Part shown: positions 1-7,609 of the stretch, in pieces
Numbering within the stretch: position 1 is the first letter of the stretch
Layout of the letters: every line of letters begins with the position of its first letter
NCBI GenBank assembly: GCA_020638495.1
Contig: JACKIN010000013.1
Coordinates: forward strand, 48,773 to 112,772
Length of the DNA: 64,000 bases
Direction: 5' to 3'
Source of the DNA: Geminicoccaceae bacterium
GTDB taxonomy: Bacteria > Pseudomonadota > Alphaproteobacteria > Geminicoccales > Geminicoccaceae
Program-made: the position numbers and the translations under genes
The notes under the pieces: model-generated
What the model was told of the DNA's origin: nothing
Databases searched by the model: none
Seen by the model: only the letters and a program-made list of their open reading frames with translations

Positions 1-254
1 GACCCGCCACCCAGCACCCGCGCCTGCGCGTAAGGAATCTCGCGGTTCTCGCAATGCTTCTGCGGCGCCGTCACCAGCCCCCAGGTCAAGGGCCCGCCCG
101 TCATCTTGGCGAAGCCCACCGGCATGTGGATATACCGGTTCGTATCGCTCGGCCCGGCCTCCAGCACCGTCACCGAGACATCCGGATCGGCCGTGAGCCG
201 TGCTGCGATCACCGCCCCCGAAGCCCCGCCGCCGATGATCACGTAGTCAGGCAT
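1..254 (-). CDS. GMC family oxidoreductase, N-terminal part (cut by window edge)
   Basis: The reverse strand from 254 opens with MPDYVIIGGGASGAV, a Rossmann FAD-binding GxGxxG motif at residues 8-13. A second strand ends in an acidic residue (VTVLEAGP) that would bind the ribose of FAD. About 84 residues are visible; they run through the region with Gly-rich ARVLGGG typical of the glucose-methanol-choline oxidoreductases (choline dehydrogenase-like). These flavoenzymes oxidise alcohol groups using FAD. The substrate cannot be told because the substrate-binding domain lies off the left edge. The family and the start codon are clear; the exact enzyme is not. Confidence 0.85.
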   Translation of the reverse strand, partial: MPDYVIIGGGASGAVIAARLTADPDVSVTVLEAGPSDTNRYIHMPVGFAKMTGGPLTWGLVTAPQKHCENREIPYAQARVLGGG

Positions 255-708
255 GGTGAAGCGGCCTCCCGTTGGTTTGCGCGCACCGTACCCGAACGGT
301 GCCAGCGTTCAACGGTCGGCGGAGAACCTGTCACATAGATGCCAGGGAAGGAGGCCACGGCCGTGGCGGCGAAATGGGCGAGCTCGCGCATGCTGAGGGA
401 CGCCAGGGTGCAGAAGGCGAGGAAGCCGGTCGGCATAGACGGCTGGCCGGCCCGTCCATGACGACCGCTTCCACGCACGGGAGGGCAATCGCTTATCGGA
501 CGAACAACGGTTTGGAAGGTCGCTAGCTCGGCGCTTTGGTCTCCCGAGGCTCGCCTGACCCTGGCGCGCGCCAGACGGTCCACCGGTCACCGATTCGCAG
601 TGTTTCGAGCTTCAGTGCAGCCGTTGATTCAGATCAACGCAGTTGCCTCGTGAAATGTCATAGTAAATTTCTTGAATATTTGGCGATGCGGCGAGGGAGT
701 GTCTGTCC
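255..708. other. Intergenic stretch with an FNR-type box
   Basis: About 450 bases separate the divergent GMC oxidoreductase and the first lipoprotein gene. I see no protein with family resemblance in any frame. The only clear signal is the TTGAT-N4-ATCAA palindrome near its right end, annotated separately. Confidence 0.6.
623..638. promoter_or_regulatory. Perfect FNR/FixK-type binding site
   Basis: GTTGATTCAGATCAAC is an exact inverted repeat with 6-bp arms and a 4-bp centre. It matches the CRP/FNR-superfamily consensus TTGAT-N4-ATCAA used by FNR, FnrL, FixK and Anr. A weak -10 candidate (TAGTAA at 661-666) lies at about the distance expected for a class II activator centred near -41.5. The likely target is the lipoprotein starting at 709. 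Direct observation: the palindrome. Inference: oxygen- or nitrosative-responsive control. Confidence 0.7.
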
Positions 709-1302
709 GTGTGTGGCCCCAGTGTTCGCGCCGGTTTCTTTCGCGACCCGCATCGGATGCGCCGGTATGCGCTGCTCGGCGTCCTCGGCATGGTGCTCTG
801 GCTCGGCGGATGCTCCTCGCCGGCCACCGTCGAAGGAATGAGCAGCCTGTCGTCGTTCGGCGAGGCGGCAGCACCCTCCGAGTTGCACCACGCCATCGAG
901 CTGGGGACGGTTACGGGTGGCAAGCCCACCAATCCGCTCTTGACCTCCGATGTCGGCAACGCGGAATTTCGGGAAGCACTGGCTCAGTCTCTGCGGGCGG
1001 CCGGCATCCTGGCAACCGACGGATCACCCGGCGCCTATCTGCTCGAGGCCACGCTCGTCGGCATGGAGCTGCCGACGATGGGCTTCGACCTCAGCGTCAC
1101 CACCAGGTCGACGGTCGATTACCGGGTCTCGCCGACGGCTGGGGAGGGAAAATCCCTCCACAACGTCGTCACGCGTCCCTATACCGCGACCTTTTCCGAC
1201 GCCTTGAGCGGCGCCGAGCGCGTACGCCTCGCGAACGAGGGCGCGATCCGCGAGAACATCCGCGAATTCATCGACCAGTTGATCGCTTTCTACAGCAACT
1301 GA
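709..1302 (+). CDS. Predicted outer-membrane or periplasmic lipoprotein, unknown function
   Basis: A short positively charged segment is followed by a hydrophobic stretch and a lipobox (LGGC), so the mature protein should be a diacylated lipoprotein of roughly 160 residues. The GTG at 709 has a good ribosome site (GAGGGAG at 693-699, 9 bases away). The ATG at 757, which gives a more usual n-region beginning MRRYALL, has none that I can see, so I keep 709 but cannot exclude 757. The mature part has a pattern like small YajG-type or LptE-like lipoproteins (alternating strands, a TTRSTVDYRV strand, then a C-terminal helix). I cannot name a family. It sits behind the FNR-type box at 623-638 and just ahead of a second lipoprotein gene. 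Confidence 0.75.
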   Translation: MCGPSVRAGFFRDPHRMRRYALLGVLGMVLWLGGCSSPATVEGMSSLSSFGEAAAPSELHHAIELGTVTGGKPTNPLLTSDVGNAEFREALAQSLRAAGILATDGSPGAYLLEATLVGMELPTMGFDLSVTTRSTVDYRVSPTAGEGKSLHNVVTRPYTATFSDALSGAERVRLANEGAIRENIREFIDQLIAFYSN

Positions 1303-1349
1303 TGTGCCAACCTCGATCCGTTCGGATCGAAGCAACCGGGAGATACGTC

Positions 1350-1760
1350 ATGGGAAATCCAATTCGCTCTCTGCTTGTCGCGACTGCCCTGCTTGGTATG
1401 GTTGCATCGACCAGCGGCTGCTCCGTCGGCATGGCCCTTTCCGGCGATGAGAATCCTGATTTGACCGTCTGTCGGGTCGGCAGCCAGAAAAGCGACATCG
1501 ACCGCCAGCTCGGGCCGCCGACCAGTGTGCGGACTCTCCCCGAAGGCGGGCAGACCTGCACCTACGAATACGAGATCGGCGACGAGCCGTCGGCTGGCCG
1601 CGCCGTGGCGCACGGGGCCATGGATGTGCTGACCTTCGGCCTCTGGGAGGTCGTCGGCACGCCGGTCGAGGCCCTGCAGGGACAGAAGTACCAGATGACC
1701 GTGACCTACGACGCCGAGGGCAAGGCCAAGGAAATCTCGACCATCAAGGTCGCCAAGTAG
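1350..1760 (+). CDS. Small lipoprotein with an SmpA/BamE-like fold pattern
   Basis: The 136-residue product has a signal peptide ending in a lipobox-like STSGC near residue 24. After it comes VCRVGSQKSDIDRQLGPP, a pattern common to small SmpA/OmlA (BamE)-like lipoproteins in which a helix with a conserved 'xxLGxP' turn precedes two strands (here TCTYEYEI and KYQMTVTYD). A ribosome site GGGAGA (1338-1343) lies six bases before the ATG. It follows the preceding lipoprotein by 47 bases and is probably co-transcribed with it. A role in the cell envelope is inferred; the actual partner is unknown. Confidence 0.75.
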   Translation: MGNPIRSLLVATALLGMVASTSGCSVGMALSGDENPDLTVCRVGSQKSDIDRQLGPPTSVRTLPEGGQTCTYEYEIGDEPSAGRAVAHGAMDVLTFGLWEVVGTPVEALQGQKYQMTVTYDAEGKAKEISTIKVAK

Positions 1761-1780
1761 CGTTCCCGGTCCCGTCGCTA

Positions 1781-1807
1781 CCCGTCCGGGCATTCGCCCC
1801 GGACGGG
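1781..1807. terminator. GC-rich hairpin after the lipoprotein pair
   Basis: CCCGTCCGGG (1781-1790) and CCCGGACGGG (1798-1807) form a perfect 10-bp stem with a 7-base loop, 20 bases past the stop codon. There is no T-run after it, so it is terminator-like rather than a textbook intrinsic terminator. Confidence 0.5.
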
Positions 1808-1871
1808 GCGATGCCGCCCACGCGAATCCGGCCATTCGGCCAACCCGCTTGCGCCTCAGCCCACCCCCGAC

Positions 1872-1891
1872 TTAACTAACCGGTACGTGCA
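1872..1891. promoter_or_regulatory. Putative TetR operator in front of the tetR gene
   Basis: The stretch TAACTAACCGGTACGTGCA closely matches, base by base with two one-base shifts, the reverse complement of the site in front of the aldo/keto reductase (3614-3634). It also shares the TAACCG core with the perfect palindrome before the acyl-CoA dehydrogenase (3688-3703). It lies 37 bases upstream of the tetR start, a natural place for autoregulation. Confidence 0.5.
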
Positions 1892-1928
1892 TTGGCGACT
1901 CTCTTTTGGGTCGCCGGCAGGAGCCCGG

Positions 1929-2573
1929 ATGACCGAGACCGCAACACACGAAAAACCCCGCATCCGCGACGCCGAGGCGACGCAGAGGCGCATCCTCGCC
2001 GCCGCCAGGAAGGAGTTCGCGAAGTCGGGCCTCGGTGGGGCCCGGGTCGACACCATCGCGCGGCGCGCCAAGGCCAACAAGCGGATGATCTACCACTACT
2101 TCAAGAGCAAGGAGCAGCTCTTCACCCGCGTCCTCGAGGACGCCTATGCCGACATCCGCACGGCCGAGCAGAAGCTCCATCTGGACGAGCTCGACCCCGA
2201 GACGGCGATCACCACCCTCGTCCGCTTCACCTGGCGTTACTACCTGGCCAACCCCGAGTTCCTCACCCTCGTCAACAGCGAGAATCTGCACCGTGCGCGC
2301 CACCTCAAGGGCTCGGCGCGCATGCACGAGCTCAGCCGGCCCTTCCTCGGCATGGTCGAGGGCATCCTGGCGCGCGGCGTCGCCGCCGGCGTCTTTCGGC
2401 CCGGCATCGACCCGGTCCAGCTCAACATCACCATCGCCGCGATCGGCTACTACTACCTCACCAACCGCTTCACCGGGGCCATCGTCTACGAGCGCGACCT
2501 GATGACGAAGGAGGCGCTCGACACCCGCCTCGCCTTCAACATCGAGACCATCCTGCGCCTGCTCCGCGCCTGA
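1929..2573 (+). CDS. TetR/AcrR family transcriptional regulator
   Basis: The 214-residue protein has the TetR N-terminal helix-turn-helix at about residues 15-65 (RRILAAARKEFAKSGL, then IARRAKANKRMIYHYFKSKE). A helical ligand-binding domain resembling the TetR_C family of RutR/NemR-like regulators follows. The start at 1929 is set by AGGAG at 1919-1923; upstream in-frame ATGs lack one. Its neighbours are a divergent aldo/keto reductase and an acyl-CoA dehydrogenase operon whose promoters carry similar sites, so it probably represses all three in the absence of a ligand, perhaps an acyl-CoA or aldehyde. Family certain, ligand unknown. Confidence 0.9.
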   Translation: MTETATHEKPRIRDAEATQRRILAAARKEFAKSGLGGARVDTIARRAKANKRMIYHYFKSKEQLFTRVLEDAYADIRTAEQKLHLDELDPETAITTLVRFTWRYYLANPEFLTLVNSENLHRARHLKGSARMHELSRPFLGMVEGILARGVAAGVFRPGIDPVQLNITIAAIGYYYLTNRFTGAIVYERDLMTKEALDTRLAFNIETILRLLRA

Positions 2574-2578
2574 GCCGC

Positions 2579-3598
2579 TCAGCCGGCCGGGACCGGCGCA
2601 TCCTCCCGCAGGAGCCCCCGTGCCTTCAGCGCCTGCCAGAAATCGCCCGGGATGGGTGCCTCGAGCCAGGCGACGTTCTGCTCGAGCTGCTCCACGTTGC
2701 GCGTCCCGGCGCAGAAGGTCGGGACCGCCGGATGCGCCGTCACGAACTGCAGCGCCGCCGCCGGCAGGGCCACGTCGAACTCGGCGCAGACCGCCTCGAT
2801 CTTCTTGACCTTTGCCACGATGTCCTCGGGTGCCGGGCTGTAGTTGTACTTGGCCCCCGGCACGGCCCCCGTGGCGAGGATGCCCGAGTTGAACCCGCCG
2901 CCGACGATCACCCCGGCGCCCCGCTCGGCGCAGAGCGCCAGGAAGGGGTCGAGCGATTCCTGCTCCAGGAGGGTGTAGCGGCCGGCCAGCAGAAAGGCGT
3001 CGAGATCGTGGCGCAGGAGGGCATCGTAGCAGGGCTGCCACTCGTTGACCCCGAGCCCGACCGCCTTGACCACGCCCTCGTCCCTGAGCCGCAGCAGCGC
3101 CTTCGCCGCCCCGTTCATCGCCGTCTCGAAGACCTCAGGCAGCTCGTCGCCGAAGTTGAACCGGTCGCAGTCGTGGACGAGGGCGATGTCGATCCGCTCG
3201 AGCCCGAGCCGCTGCAGCGAATCCTCGATCGAGCGCATCGCCCCGTCATGGGAATAGTCGAAACGCAACTTGAACGCTCCGGCATCGACCCAGGGTGCAT
3301 AGTCGATGGTCTCGCGCTTCGCCGGCTCGAGCAGGCGGCCGACCTTGGTGGAGAGCACGTAGTCGTCGCGCCGGCGCCAGCGCAGCGCCGCCCCGAGCCG
3401 AAGCTCGCTGAGCCCATGCCCGTAGAGCGGCGAGGTGTCGAACATGCGAATCCCGGCATCCCAGGCGGCGTCGACCATCGCCTTCGCCACCTCCTCGTCG
3501 ATGGGCTTGAGGAAATTGCCGATGGGTGCTGCCCCGAAGCTCATCGCCGTCACCTCGAGCCCCGTCCGCCCGAACGGTCTTTTGGTCTTCGCCTGCAT
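2579..3598 (-). CDS. Aldo/keto reductase, D-threo-aldose/pyridoxal dehydrogenase type
   Basis: This is a 339-residue NAD(P)-dependent TIM-barrel oxidoreductase. Family motifs are visible: the FDTSPLYGHG segment with the catalytic Asp and Tyr (near residues 54-60), a Lys in LSTKVGR, and His in IALVHDCDR, giving the D-Y-K-H tetrad. The sequence style matches the L-fucose/D-threo-aldose 1-dehydrogenase, L-galactose dehydrogenase and pyridoxal 4-dehydrogenase branch. A good ribosome site (GGGAGGGA) precedes the ATG. It lies back to back with the acyl-CoA dehydrogenase operon and five bases from the end of tetR, so it probably handles an aldose- or lactone-type intermediate of the same pathway. 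Confidence 0.88.
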   Translation of the reverse strand: MQAKTKRPFGRTGLEVTAMSFGAAPIGNFLKPIDEEVAKAMVDAAWDAGIRMFDTSPLYGHGLSELRLGAALRWRRRDDYVLSTKVGRLLEPAKRETIDYAPWVDAGAFKLRFDYSHDGAMRSIEDSLQRLGLERIDIALVHDCDRFNFGDELPEVFETAMNGAAKALLRLRDEGVVKAVGLGVNEWQPCYDALLRHDLDAFLLAGRYTLLEQESLDPFLALCAERGAGVIVGGGFNSGILATGAVPGAKYNYSPAPEDIVAKVKKIEAVCAEFDVALPAAALQFVTAHPAVPTFCAGTRNVEQLEQNVAWLEAPIPGDFWQALKARGLLREDAPVPAG

Positions 3599-3613
3599 CC
3601 CGATCCCTCCCGC

Positions 3614-3634
3614 ATTGCACTGTACGGTTACTTA
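3614..3634. promoter_or_regulatory. Putative TetR operator before the aldo/keto reductase
   Basis: On the reverse strand this reads TAAGTAACCGTACAGTGCA, nearly the same as the site ahead of tetR at 1872-1891. It lies 16-36 bases upstream of the reductase start and about 55 bases from the perfect palindrome that serves the divergent operon. Confidence 0.5.
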
Positions 3635-3665
3635 GCAGGGCAGGTTGCCGCCGAACAGCGCCGCC

Positions 3666-3703
3666 TTGACAGGAACGGGTGCGAAAAGTAACCGTCCGGT
3701 TAC
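3666..3703 (+). promoter_or_regulatory. Promoter with a perfect palindromic operator before the acyl-CoA dehydrogenase operon
   Basis: TTGACA (3666-3671) is a consensus -35 box. Seventeen bases on, the -10 position (3689-3694) falls inside GTAACCGTCCGGTTAC (3688-3703), an inverted repeat with exact 7-bp arms around TC. A repressor bound here would cover the -10 region, which fits control by the TetR protein encoded at 1929. The palindrome is plain in the sequence; assignment to this TetR is inference. Confidence 0.6.
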
Positions 3704-3724
3704 AAAAACTGCCGGGGAACCGCC

Positions 3725-4885
3725 ATGCCGCCCGTCCTGCTGCCGCGCCACGCGCCCGAGGACTATGCGCAGATCCAGGAGGCCGCCCGCCGCTTCGCCG
3801 ACGAGGCGGTCCGCCCGCGCGCCGTCGAGCTCGACGCGACCGAGGCCTTTCCGGACGACCTCTACCGCGAGATGGCCGGCCTCGGCCTCTTCGGCATCAG
3901 CGTGCCCGACAGCCTCGGCGGCGTCGGCATGGACGCGCTCGCCTATGCCATCGTCATGGAGGAGCTCTCGCGCGGCTACGCCTCCGTCGCCGACCAGTGC
4001 GGCCTGGTCGAGCTGATCGGGACACTCCTCGCCGTCCACGGCACGGCCGACCAGCAAGAGCGCTACCTCCCGCCCGTCCTCGGCTTCGAAGTGAAGGTCG
4101 CCTACTGCATCACCGAGGCCGGCGCCGGCTCCGACGTCTCGGGCATCAAAACGACCGCGACCCGGACCGAGGGCGGCTGGCGCCTCGATGGCGGCAAGCT
4201 CTGGATCCACAACGCGCCCCTGGCCGATCTCGGCTTCGTCCTCGCCCGCACCGATCCCGCAGCCGGCCATCGCGGCATGTCGATCTTCATCGTCGACCTG
4301 AATGGCAAGGGCGTGAGCCGCGGCCCGAAGGAGCACAAGATGGGCCAGCGCGCCTCGCCCGTGGGTGCGCTCACCTTCGACGGCGTCGAGCTGCCCGCCG
4401 ACGCCCTCCTCGGCCAGGAGGGCAGGGGCTTCCACATCATGATGTCCGCCCTCGACAAGGGCCGCATCGGCATCGCCTCGCTCGCCGTCGGCATCGCCCA
4501 GGCGGGGCTCGAGGCGGCCCTCGGCTACGTGCCCGAGCGGCGCCAGTTCGACCGGGCCATCGCCGACTTCCAGGGCGTGCAGTTCCTCCTCGCCGACATG
4601 GCCAAGGACATCGCCGCCGCCCGGGCGCTGACCCATCGCGCCGCCATGCTCCTCGACGCCGGCGAGCCCGCCAGCCGCGCCTGCTCCATCGCCAAGTGCT
4701 TCGCCAGCGACACGGCCGTGGCCCGCAGCGCCGACGCGGTGCAGATCTTCGGCGGCAGCGGCTATATCCGGGGCTTCGAGGTCGAGCGCCTTTACCGCGA
4801 CGCCAAGATCACCCAGATCTACGAGGGCACGAACCAGATCCAGCGCACCATCATCGCCCGCGACCTCCTGAAGAACGGCGCCTGA
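3725..4885 (+). CDS. Acyl-CoA dehydrogenase
   Basis: The 386-residue flavoprotein has the normal length and three-part layout of the family: N-terminal helical domain, central beta domain with the YCITEAGAGSD FAD-contacting motif (about residues 120-135), and C-terminal helical domain. The likely catalytic Glu sits in IYEGTNQIQ near the end, the usual place in short-chain and isovaleryl-type enzymes. It would form a trans-2-enoyl-CoA and pass electrons to ETF. It starts an apparent operon with the DUF993, TIM-barrel and DsbA-like genes; the first gap is 17 bases. The acyl chain is unknown. Confidence 0.93.
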   Translation: MPPVLLPRHAPEDYAQIQEAARRFADEAVRPRAVELDATEAFPDDLYREMAGLGLFGISVPDSLGGVGMDALAYAIVMEELSRGYASVADQCGLVELIGTLLAVHGTADQQERYLPPVLGFEVKVAYCITEAGAGSDVSGIKTTATRTEGGWRLDGGKLWIHNAPLADLGFVLARTDPAAGHRGMSIFIVDLNGKGVSRGPKEHKMGQRASPVGALTFDGVELPADALLGQEGRGFHIMMSALDKGRIGIASLAVGIAQAGLEAALGYVPERRQFDRAIADFQGVQFLLADMAKDIAAARALTHRAAMLLDAGEPASRACSIAKCFASDTAVARSADAVQIFGGSGYIRGFEVERLYRDAKITQIYEGTNQIQRTIIARDLLKNGA

Positions 4886-4902
4886 GCGGAAGGGCTAGGA
4901 CC

Positions 4903-6069
4903 ATGACCACCCTGCGTCTGCCGACCGAGACCGGCACCATCGAGCCCTACACGCTCCAGGGCGAGGCGCTGCCGCCGCCGCATGGCAAGCCGGTCTTCAA
5001 CCGTGTCGCCATGGCCGCGGCGCATGTCGTGAGCGACCCGCTCAGCGCCATCGAGCCCTCGGCCGGCGGGGCCGTCGACTGGGAGCGCACGCTGGCCTAT
5101 CGCGACCACCTCTTCGGCCACGGGCTCGCCGTCGCCGAGGCCATGGACACGGCGCAGCGCGGCATGGGCCTCGACTGGCCGACGGCGCTCGAGCTGATCC
5201 GCCGCTCGGTCGAGAATGCGCGTCACCACAAGGGTGCCCTCGTCTTCTCCGGCTGCGGCACCGACCAGCTCGACCCGGCCGACGCAAGCTCGCTCGACGA
5301 CGTGATCGGCGCCTACCTGACCCAGATGGACGCCATCCAGGCGGTCGGCGGCCGGGTCATCCTCATGGCGTCCCGCGCCCTCGCCCGTATCGCCAGCGGC
5401 CCCGACGACTACGCCCGCGTCTACGGCAAGGTGCTGGCCCACGCCGAGGAGCCGGTCATCCTCCACTGGCTCGGCGAGATGTTCGACCCGGCGCTCGCCG
5501 GCTACTGGGGCGGCGACGACTTCGACCGCACCATGGCGACCTGCCTCGCCGTCATCAGCGACAACGTCGCCAAGGTCGACGGCATCAAGGTCTCGCTGCT
5601 CGACGCCGAGAAGGAGATCGTCATGCGCCGGCGCCTGCCGGAGGCGGTGCGCATGTACTCCGGCGACGACTTCGCCTACCCGACCCTGATCAAGGGCGAC
5701 GCGCACGGGCACAGCGACGCGCTGCTCGGCATCTTCGACGCCATCGCCCCTGCGGCCTGCCACGCCCTCGCGGCCCTGGCCAAGGGCGACAGCGATGCCT
5801 ACGACCGCATCTTCGCCCCCACCGTTCCGCTCTCGCGCCTGATCTTCAGAAGCCCCACCCGTTTCTACAAGACCGGCGTCGTCTTCATGGCCTGGCTCAA
5901 CGGCCACCAGGACCACTTCACCATGCTCGGCGGCCAGCAGGCGATGCGCCCCTTGCCCTACTTCGCCGGCATCTTCCGCCTCGCCGACCAGGCCGGCCTG
6001 CTGCGCGACCCGGGCCTCGCCGCCCGGCGCATGCGCCAGCTTCTCGACCTGCATGGCGTCGAGGCCTGA
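4903..6069 (+). CDS. DUF993 family protein (dihydrodipicolinate-synthase-like)
   Basis: The 388-residue protein belongs to the DUF993 group, usually labelled 'dihydrodipicolinate synthase family'. Features include the MAAAHVV segment near the start, a VFSGCGTDQLDP motif near residue 120, and a probable Schiff-base lysine in KVDGIKVSLLD near residue 230, as expected for a class I aldolase-type TIM barrel. AGGA precedes the ATG by a few bases. In other bacteria members commonly sit with sugar-phosphate isomerase-like and oxidoreductase genes, as here. The reaction is not established; an aldol cleavage or dehydration of a sugar-acid-like substrate is inferred from the fold. Confidence 0.8.
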   Translation: MTTLRLPTETGTIEPYTLQGEALPPPHGKPVFNRVAMAAAHVVSDPLSAIEPSAGGAVDWERTLAYRDHLFGHGLAVAEAMDTAQRGMGLDWPTALELIRRSVENARHHKGALVFSGCGTDQLDPADASSLDDVIGAYLTQMDAIQAVGGRVILMASRALARIASGPDDYARVYGKVLAHAEEPVILHWLGEMFDPALAGYWGGDDFDRTMATCLAVISDNVAKVDGIKVSLLDAEKEIVMRRRLPEAVRMYSGDDFAYPTLIKGDAHGHSDALLGIFDAIAPAACHALAALAKGDSDAYDRIFAPTVPLSRLIFRSPTRFYKTGVVFMAWLNGHQDHFTMLGGQQAMRPLPYFAGIFRLADQAGLLRDPGLAARRMRQLLDLHGVEA

Positions 6070-6076
6070 GCCGGGC

Positions 6077-6943
6077 ATGACGAACCCGCTCCGTGACCTC
6101 GCCGACGGCCGGCTCTGCTGCCTGAACACCGCCACTCTCGGGCACCGCGAGCCCATCCTGACGGTCATCGACGCCGTGGCCCGCGCCGGCTTCGGCGCCA
6201 TCAGCCCCTGGCGCCGCGACGTCGAGGGCCATGACGCAGCCGCCATCGGCCGCCGCATCAAGGATGCCGGCCTCGTCCTGCCCGGCTACTGCCGCAGCAC
6301 CTACCTGCCGGCCACCACGCCAGATGGGTTCCGCGCCAATGTCGAGGACAACCGCCGGGCCATCAGCGACGCCGCCTCGCTCGGTGCCCAGAGCTTCGTC
6401 ATGGTGGTCGGCGGTGTCGCCGAAGGCTCGAAGGATCTGGACCACGCCCGCCGGCAGGTCGAGGACGGCACGGCCCGCCTCCTCGAGCATGGCCGCGAGG
6501 TCGGCGTCAGGATCGCCCTGGAGCCGCTGCACCCCATGTATGCGGGCGACCGCTCCTGCCTCAACACCCTGGCCCAGGCGCTGGACATCTGCGACCGCCT
6601 CGACCCGGAGCCCGGCCCCGACCCCTGGCTCGGCGTCGCCATCGACTGCTACCACTGCTGGTGGGACCCCGACCGCGCCGCCGGCATCGCCCGCGCCGGC
6701 GCTGCCCGCCGCATCCTGGGCTTCCATGTCTGCGACTGGCTGGTGCCGACCAAGGACCTCCTCCTCGACCGCGGCATGATGGGCGACGGCGTCATCGACA
6801 TCCCCGCCATCCGCGGCGAGATCGAGGCCGCCGGCTACCAGGGCCCCGCCGAGGTGGAGGTCTTCTCCGCCAACGACTGGTGGCAGCGCGACCGGGAGGA
6901 GGTCCTGAAGATCTGTCGCGAGCGCTTCGCGACCGTCACCTAA
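6077..6943 (+). CDS. Sugar phosphate isomerase/epimerase family TIM-barrel protein
   Basis: The 288-residue protein looks like the xylose-isomerase-like TIM barrel (AP endonuclease 2 family). Metal-binding residues are visible in order: Glu in IALEPLHP, Asp and His in AIDCYHCWWDP, His in GFHVCDW and Glu in EVEVFS. Such enzymes isomerise or epimerise keto-sugars (for example IolE or IolI-type steps) with a divalent metal. The start is at 6077, just past the DUF993 stop, rather than the earlier ATG at 6053 inside that gene. Its tight placement behind DUF993 suggests consecutive steps. Confidence 0.85.
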   Translation: MTNPLRDLADGRLCCLNTATLGHREPILTVIDAVARAGFGAISPWRRDVEGHDAAAIGRRIKDAGLVLPGYCRSTYLPATTPDGFRANVEDNRRAISDAASLGAQSFVMVVGGVAEGSKDLDHARRQVEDGTARLLEHGREVGVRIALEPLHPMYAGDRSCLNTLAQALDICDRLDPEPGPDPWLGVAIDCYHCWWDPDRAAGIARAGAARRILGFHVCDWLVPTKDLLLDRGMMGDGVIDIPAIRGEIEAAGYQGPAEVEVFSANDWWQRDREEVLKICRERFATVT

Positions 6944-6965
6944 GCGACAACCGGGAGGAATCCCC

Positions 6966-7601
6966 ATGCGCATCGATATCGTCTCCGACGTCGTCTGCCC
7001 CTGGTGCATCATCGGCTACCTCCAGCTCGCCGAGGCGCTCCGCACCCGCAAGCTCGAGCCCGAGATCCACTGGCACCCGTTCCAGCTCAACCCGCACATG
7101 CCCGACGAAGGCCAGAACCTGCGCGAGCACCTGGCGGCCAAGTACGGCACCACGCCCGAGGCCTCCGTGGCGGCCCGCGAACGGCTGACGCGCATGGGTG
7201 CCGAGCTCGGCTTCACCTTCGCCTATGCCGACGACATGCGGACGTACAACACCTTCAGGTCCCACCAGCTCCTGCACTGGGCCGCGACCCTGGGCCGCCA
7301 GCACGAGCTGAAGATGGCGCTGTTTGCCGCCTTCTTCACCCGCCGCGAGAACGTGGGCGATCCGGTCGTGCTGGCCGACGCGGCGGCCGGCATCGGCTTC
7401 GACCGGGCCCTGGCGCTGGCCGTGCTCGAGGACGGCCGCTACGCCGAGGCCGTGCGCCAGGAAATGCAGTTCTGGGTGGAGCAGGGCATCCAGGGCGTGC
7501 CGGCCATCGTCCTCGAGCGCCGCCACCTCGTCTCCGGCGCCCAGGGCGTCGAGCGCTTCGGCGCCATCCTCGACCAGCTCACGGCGCCGGCTATTGCCTG
7601 A
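6966..7601 (+). CDS. DsbA family protein, FrnE-like
   Basis: The 211-residue protein begins with MRIDIVSDVVCPWCIIGYLQL. The CPWC active site at residues 11-14 and the DsbA thioredoxin fold with a long helical insertion match FrnE-type polyketide/dithiol oxidoreductases. The cis-Pro loop (IQGVPAIV) is present near residue 178. There is no signal peptide, so it should work in the cytoplasm. GGGAGGA precedes the start. It is the last gene of the acyl-CoA dehydrogenase run. FrnE relatives can act as glutathione S-transferase-like isomerases or disulfide oxidoreductases; which applies here is open. Confidence 0.85.
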   Translation: MRIDIVSDVVCPWCIIGYLQLAEALRTRKLEPEIHWHPFQLNPHMPDEGQNLREHLAAKYGTTPEASVAARERLTRMGAELGFTFAYADDMRTYNTFRSHQLLHWAATLGRQHELKMALFAAFFTRRENVGDPVVLADAAAGIGFDRALALAVLEDGRYAEAVRQEMQFWVEQGIQGVPAIVLERRHLVSGAQGVERFGAILDQLTAPAIA

Positions 7602-7609
7602 CCGGCGGG

